Shown: piece after piece, positions 58,727 to 64,000 of the stretch
Layout of the letters: each line of letters begins with the position of its first letter
Numbering within the stretch: position 1 is the first letter of the stretch
Assembly (NCBI GenBank): GCA_020284085.1
Contig: JACEVL010000054.1
Coordinates: forward strand, 267,001 to 331,000
Reading direction: 5' to 3'
Source of the DNA: Aporrectodea caliginosa
Lineage: Eukaryota; Annelida; Clitellata; Crassiclitellata; Lumbricidae
Length of the DNA stretch: 64,000 nucleotides
Notes under the pieces: model-generated
Seen by the model: the letters and a program-made list of their open reading frames with translations, nothing else
What the model was told of the DNA's origin: nothing
The model's database searches: none
Made by a program: the position numbers and the translations under genes

Positions 58727-58899
58727 AAACGATTTGTTGCTCATCGTCGTTAAAAAGCACTTTGACTCAACGACCGTTTAAGATGAAACCTCCCCACAAT
58801 TCACGTTTATATTTGGTGAACGTGAATTGTGGGGAGGTTTCATCTTAAACGGTCGTTGAGTCAAAGTGCTTTTTAACGACGATGAGCAACAAATCGTTT
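58727..58899. repeat. Perfect 81-bp inverted repeat, 11-bp loop
   Basis: Left arm 58727-58807 and right arm 58819-58899 are exact reverse complements by my reading; the loop is TATATTTGGTG. Arms start AAACGATTTGTTGCTCATCG. No flanking target-site duplication or element termini were recognised, and no long open frame lies within it. Transcribed from either strand it would give a long, perfect RNA hairpin. Confidence 0.9.
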
Positions 58900-59189
58900 A
58901 CCATATTCCCAAAAGAGCAGCGGAAGAACGCCGTTCGCTTCTCTGTCTCTCTTTAAATTTCTGACGAGCTACAGACAGTTACTGTACTCTTATAAAGCTT
59001 ATTGCGTGACATCACCCGCCGAGTCGCCGTCTTTCGAATGGCACCTTAAGCGTGTGTCTACCTAATTTTAATGAGACGTCGTTGTTATTTACGACGTACA
59101 ACTATTTATGCAATTTAAATAAAATCAGTCAATAATAATTTTTTGGGTCCAACAAAAGAACATTACAATTAAAATACTTGCATTTTTAA

Positions 59190-60334
59190 CCCTAGGGCTA
59201 CCAAGCTTTTTTTGTAACACTGACTACCAAGGGGGTGGTGGTTACCACCCCCCCTGGATTTCGTGTTTGGTTTTACATATCATAACTTGTAATATAGCAA
59301 TGGATTCAGCATTCATTTCTGCACAGAATGGTATATTTAGTTGTATATTATGTGAAAGCACCTCGAAATTACATCACTTTTAACAACGGAACCCATTAAT
59401 TAGCAATATTGTATATTTTTGCGTACATTTTGTACTTTTTGGATAAACAAATATAAGATTATGTGTGTTTTGAAACTAATCTATGTATAAAAGATACACA
59501 CAATCATCCCTACACATGTTTATATAGTATAAATGTACATCCATACATATATATCCATACACATATATCGGTTTACGTTGTAATGCCGTATTCAGCCATT
59601 TTCACACAGATTACGCGTATTATTATTTATTTTGATCACTTCCGGTATTCAAAAGACAAAGATGTAGGTATGCAAATGAAGCCCTACATTCCCTCTAAAG
59701 AATGATATCTTTGTTTCTCTTCCAGAAAGACAAACGAATACGCTGCAGACAAAAAACTAAGGGGAGTGCTTCCATTCAGCCATTTTTCACGCATATTACG
59801 CGTATTATTATTTATTTTGAACACTTTCGGTCATCAAAAAACAAATTAATCAGTATCAAAAAATAGCACTACGTGTCCTCTATGCAACGGCATAATTTAT
59901 TTCTCTTCAAACATAAATTATGAATACGTTATAATCGAAAAAACATGAAAAATGTGTGAAAGTGTAACCTATTTTCATATATTTTAATTTATTTTGAGCA
60001 CTTCCGGTTGTCTCAGGTCAAATCAGAGACCATAGAAATGTAGCCCCACATTCCCTCTATAGAATGGTATAATTTGTGTCTCTTAATGTTAAATGTCGGA
60101 TAAGATATAGTTGAAAATCTAGGGGGTGGGTGGTATCCACCCCCTGGTACCTCAGGTATATTGGGTATAACTTTTGAACGGTGTGAGATATCATTTCACA
60201 TTTTATCTCAAAACGTGTGTAAATGAACCCCCTACAGCTACTTAAAAGGTCAAATTTTTATTCCATACGGAAAAAAATTGAGATGGAAAAAACCTAGGGG
60301 GGTGGCAACCACCCCCCCCTTGGTAGCCCGAGGG
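59190..60334 (+). mobile_element. TTAA element family 1, copy 2 (1145 bp, non-autonomous)
   Basis: TTAA at 59186-59189 and 60335-60338. Termini CCCTAGGGCTACCAAG and, reverse-complemented, CCCTCGGGCTACCAAG, same as 24967-25929. Contains three internal modules each ending TATTTATTTTGA(T/A/G)CACTT(C/T)CGGT (about 59585-59650, 59770-59833, 59960-60010), one more than copy 1. No transposase. A very early relative lies at 11920-12344. Confidence 0.87.
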
Positions 60335-60445
60335 TTAAGAAAGAGTAAAACATTATTCGTTGAGGACAAAAAGAGGACATAAAGAAACCCACTAATTAAG
60401 ACTTCTTAATTACCAACTAAGTTGATGGCGATTGATGTAATTAGC

Positions 60446-60492
60446 AACTTCTATTGCGCCGGTGTCTAATGCACAAGGCATCAACCGATGGC
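60446..60492 (+). repeat. Short dispersed repeat, inverted copy of 11574-11621
   Basis: AACTTCTATTGCGCCGGTGT followed by CTAATGCACAAGGCATCAAC matches the reverse complement of 11574-11621. Parent element unknown. Confidence 0.6.
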
Positions 60493-60499
60493 GCAGTCA

Positions 60500-61940
60500 T
60501 TAGTGCAAGTCAACTATAGACTGATGGTCTTGACATTACTCGTCAATAAACAGTAAATACAGTAACAATCTTTGACTTAACTAGACTTAACTAAGCAATA
60601 AAAATGTTTGATGGTATAAATGCATTAGCTCAGATTATAATACCGTAACTGTTGGTGCAGAAAAGCAATTTCTCTTGATCAGTAAAGTTAGACAAAGAGA
60701 GTGTAAGTAAAAGAGATAATTTTATTATGAAGGTAAAGAAAGTAAGGAAGAAAGTAGAAACCCTTTTTTTATCTCTCTCTTCTCAACAAGCCATGAGTGC
60801 AATTTTTTAAAATTAGTTAGAATTAGAAATAATTCGAAGATCTTGTGGTAGCTCATTCCATGTAGAATATGCTGTAGCCTATATTGAAATTTGAGATAAG
60901 TGCACAATATTGACACAAACAAGAGACAATTCAAAAACGCAACGACAAAAGGTTCAAACCTGGGCCTATTGATTGTTTAGTTGACGCTTAAATAATTGTT
61001 TCTCTTGATGTTTACATTTTAACACTTGTTAACAGCAGAATCAGTATATTCAGTCCGGAAATAAATTTTACGCACAGAGACACAGAAATGAGGATGTAAG
61101 GTACGGTCAACATGGTCACCAGATGAAGAACACCTTAGCCACAAGATATTTAAAAGTCAGTGAAATAGCTTTGAGGTGTTCTGCATAAACGAGTCTGAGC
61201 ATCCGAGAAACATTGGTAATCGGTTCCAATCGTTGCGCGCAGAAACGTGGAATGCACGAGCAATCCCGACGGTTCTGCATCGTTGCTCAGCCGTAAGACA
61301 CAAGTCCGAAAACGGCAGGCTGAGGAGAGGGAAGTAAAGACAGGTTAAACCAGAAGTCGGTTGCTATTGTAATTCTACGAGACGGTTGAGAGAATTTTGG
61401 ATACGTTGAAACGTGTTGATTTCAAAATCTGAGATGCCTTCGAAATCCGAATTCGAGGCGAGAGTAGAAAAGAGAGAAGACTGACAGACTGTGGATTTTG
61501 ACAAGCGGTGCAGAGAGGAGGATCAACCGAAAAATAGGCTTCCATTAATATTACTACACTCAAACGCATTCATCTAACTTTAATAGTATATTTTCCACTG
61601 CCACCGCCACGACAGGTTGAGAATGTGCTATATCTTGCGCCAAATGAATGCTAACAGATCATTGTACAAGGTATAAATAACACAGAACGCTGAGCTATAT
61701 TTAGTGCAGGGTATCATCGCTGCAGTCAACGTTGCATTCAGGTGATCAATATAATCCTACAGTAAATATTCACACTTTCATTTTATAGCTAAGACTGTTT
61801 AGTTCGATCTATCTTGGAGCTGCGTTCAGGTAGACAACATTTGTGAAAATTCGGTATTTTATCCGATCGAACTTTTTTCGCACGAATACACTGCATGTAG
61901 GCTACTCTTGATAGCCAACGACTCATTAGGTCTATACCAA
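60500..61940. other. Upstream of gene F, no gene seen
   Basis: No coding region supported; minus-strand frames at 60725-60934 and 61375-61569 have no recognisable domain. Confidence 0.4.
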
Positions 61941-61946
61941 TAGTGA

Positions 61947-61966
61947 AATCGAAAGTGCTTTCGATT
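61947..61966 (+). promoter_or_regulatory. Perfect palindrome AATCGAAAG-TG-CTTTCGATT before gene F
   Basis: Twenty-base inverted repeat 23 bases upstream of the gene F ATG; one-mismatch counterpart at 42937-42956 before gene D. Possible transcription-factor site or 5'-UTR hairpin; unproven. Confidence 0.4.
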
Positions 61967-61989
61967 TTAGGATCTATCTAGCTTAGAAA

Positions 61990-63199
61990 ATGGCTGCGAA
62001 AGATTTAGATAGTGATGCTATTAAAAAGCAAGAGCTCGACGATATAACTACATGTTGCATATGCACCGAAGTCTTCACCAATCCGAGTGTGTAATTCGTT
62101 TATTTAACGACGCCGTCATATCGACGATGATTGGCGTCCACCAATCCGAAAGCCTTGCCATGCATTCATACCTTCTGCATGAAATGCATCCAAGAGACTG
62201 GACTCAAAATCAAGAAAGGACCTGGAGATGAGATGCCTTGCCCAATGTGTAGACAACTATTCAAGATTCCAACAGAAGGGTTTCCTGGACTCCCAAAGAA
62301 TTTTTTCATTGAGAGGCTGATACAAGTGACAAATGTTTCAGATCACTCAGCGTCTTCAAGAGCTGTGTGCGACGCATGTCTAGATGATAATAAGGAAGAA
62401 GCAGATAAAGAAATTCCAGAAGCTGATGTATACTGTGTTGAATGCAAGTACAAGTTGTGCGAAAAGTGCTGCAATGAACATAGAACATTAAAATTTACAA
62501 AGAATCATAAATTGATACCAATGACTGAACATGAAAGTGGCCAAAATGTGATTACCGAATTACTACTACCAAGTGTTTGTGAACTGCATGACCAAAAGGT
62601 TTTGGATGTATATTGTGCTGATTGCAAAACAGTTGTGTGCGCCTTCTGCTTCATTGACGACCATAAGAATCACGAAGGTTCTGATGTTAAGAAATTTGTG
62701 GATGGCTTTCAGAAACAGCTGGAAAACAAATCTAAAGCAATAAATGAGTGCAGAACTCAAGCTGAGACGAGAAAGGCAGAACTCCTGAAAGTGAAAGAAG
62801 ATATACAGAAAAGGGTTGAGGCCTTAGAATGTGATACGGAGAACAGAAAAGATGAAGTGAAACAGTTGACAGATAAACATGCATCTTTCCTTCTACAAGG
62901 TCTAAGTTTGATACGTCAAAGCAAACTGAAAGAAATCCAAGCGGAAACAGGTGATATTGATACCTATCTATTGAGTTTAGAAACTTACAATTCTTACTGT
63001 CAGAAGATAATGGCCAACGGATCAGCTAGTGATATATGTCGCGCATTATCTGACTTATCTGTCAGAGCTGTAGAGTTGCAAGAACAATGTCAACCTGTGA
63101 TTGAAAGAGAAATTCAGTCTTTCAGTTTCCACTTCAGAAAATCGGAACTTGAAGAGATTCTACAGGAAACTTGTGAAAACCTGATAGGCGAAATTGAAG
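61990..63199 (+). pseudogene. TRIM-NHL gene F, exon 1, RING interrupted by a 52-bp insertion
   Basis: ATG at 61990 begins MAAKDLDSDAIKKQELDD and the first RING ligands (TCCICTEVFTNP), as in gene D. A 63-base addition (insert 62087-62138 plus an 11-bp duplicated target) then brings TAA at 62092-62094. The original frame resumes without shift at 62141 (NPKALPCIHTFCMKC) and stays open through RING, both B-boxes (CDACLDDNKEE, CVECKYKLCEKCC, CELHDQ, YCADC, CAFCF, DDHKNH) and the coiled coil to the phase-1 donor G|GTAAGC (63199). The rest of the exon is intact, so the interruption is young. Unless the insert is spliced or read through, the product lacks a working RING. Confidence 0.88.
62087..62138 (+). 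mobile_element. 51-53 bp insertion unit, copy 2, with 11-bp target duplication
   Basis: Unit starting GTGTGTAATTCG and ending GATTGGCGTC, flanked by CACCAATCCGA at 62076-62086 and 62139-62149. The paralogous gene D provides the empty site: its RING reads straight through ACCAATCC(G/A)AAAGCC with no insertion. It shares its 5' end with copy 1, so it is not a randomly truncated longer element. Confidence 0.9.
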
Positions 63200-63594
63200 G
63201 TAAGCAGTATCCTTTTGTAAATGAGTGCAGTTTTGTAAATGAGTGCAGAGTCACAGTTATTGTAATTGTTATTGTAACCGAACATTTATATATAGCACAG
63301 TGTTACGCTCCTCTCGTGCAAATGTAAAATAATGTTAATTAGGCGCAGCAAGAACTTGACATGCCATACAGATATGCAAATTAGGTTGGGCCTACATTTA
63401 GCAACGATATGAATCAAGACCAGTGTAAAGGTATGAGTGGAAGACGTGTGGATGCCAAGAATGGAATGCAGAACGACGTGTGCGTGGTGTGCAGACAGGT
63501 CAACGAGTTTTATACCTGAGTACTAGGATCTATTCAGCTAATCTGAAAAGCAATAATTATGTAGAGTGAAACAAGTTGTCAGTTTTATTTTCAG
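63200..63594 (+). other. Gene F intron 1
   Basis: Intron of 395 bases between GTAAGC and TTTTATTTTCAG. No other content seen. Confidence 0.75.
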
Positions 63595-64000
63595 AAGAAG
63601 GTGACTCGAAGCCAAAGAAAAAAAGTAAACACAGCCTATTAGCAGAACAAAGTAACGAAATTTATCTCCTGAGAAAAGAAATCGAAATCGAGGAAATAGA
63701 GAAAGAGAGTTTGCGCTTATCAAACGAGCAGCTCATAATAACTATGAATAAGGAAATACAGGCTTTGAAAGAAGAACTGGATAAAGAAAAGGCTAATTAC
63801 GATTCATGCACAGTAATACTGAAGCATGAGCTTGACAAAAATAAAACAACCATTAGCACACTACAAGCGAACAATGACAAACTGAAGCAGGACCTGGATG
63901 TACTGAATAAAACCAACAAATCACTTCAAACCAACATCGACCAACTTAAACAGGACCTGGATAAAGAAAAATTAACCAACAATTCGCTTAAAGCCAGTAA
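63595..64000 (+). CDS. TRIM-NHL gene F, exon 2: coiled coil, cut by window edge
   Basis: Opens in phase 1 after TTTTATTTTCAG (63593-63594) and is open to the last base. Starts EEGDSKPKKKSKHSLLAEQS like gene D exon 2, then repeats of the type LDKNKTTISTLQANNDKLKQ, LDVLNKTNKSLQTNIDQLKQ with a period of about 28 residues. It shows that gene F keeps downstream exons; an NHL exon is expected beyond the right edge. Confidence 0.87.

Overview
This is eukaryotic, intron-containing, AT-rich genomic DNA from an animal, most likely a marine invertebrate deuterostome. The reasons are a tandem cluster of RING/B-box/coiled-coil/NHL (TRIM-NHL) genes, many metazoan-type CR1/L2-like LINE remnants, hAT, piggyBac-like and Tc1 DNA elements, a tRNA-derived SINE, long trinucleotide microsatellites, and repeated use of the palindromic word TAGGCCTA, which I associate with echinoderm or hemichordate sequence. 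The phylum is an inference. There are no prokaryotic operons, rRNA genes or CRISPR arrays.

The host content is a family of TRIM-NHL genes. Gene A (minus, 1-351) is a 5' exon cut by the left edge. Gene B (minus, 10766 to 6624) has three exons: RING + two B-boxes + coiled coil, then a pure coiled-coil exon, then an NHL beta-propeller exon. Gene C (minus, 18392 to 13916) lacks the middle coil exon and has an in-frame TGA inside B-box 2. E (minus, 24605 to 23728) is an orphan NHL exon. Gene D (minus, 42905 to 34620) has the same three-exon plan as B. Gene F (plus, 61990 to the right edge) is an inverted paralogue of D whose RING is broken by a 52-bp insertion. Every internal junction that I could place is phase 1, so the exons are interchangeable cassettes. 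The spliced models of B and D both come to exactly 858 codons. A broken NHL tail at 5958-6103 and duplicated non-coding flanks show that the cluster grew by segmental duplication.

The rest is largely mobile DNA. Five or six TTAA-bounded (piggyBac-type) elements from four terminal-repeat families lie at 11.9, 19.8, 25.0, 27.9, 31.9 and 59.2 kb. hAT-type elements with intact 8-bp target duplications lie at 38.5 and 43.5 kb, and a truncated Tc1 transposase at 21.6 kb. A nearly full-length LINE with a PHD finger, endonuclease and reverse transcriptase lies at 46.0-49.7 kb, broken by single-base losses. LINE tails, minisatellites and microsatellites fill much of the remainder.

The most unusual items are two copies of a 51-53 bp insertion unit (54958-55010 and 62087-62138), each with its own perfect 11-12 bp target-site duplication, and a perfect 81-bp inverted repeat with an 11-bp loop at 58727-58899. 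The TRIM-NHL proteins are probably cytoplasmic E3 ubiquitin ligases or RNA-binding regulators; expanded TRIM families in animals are often linked to innate immunity, but nothing here shows the substrate.
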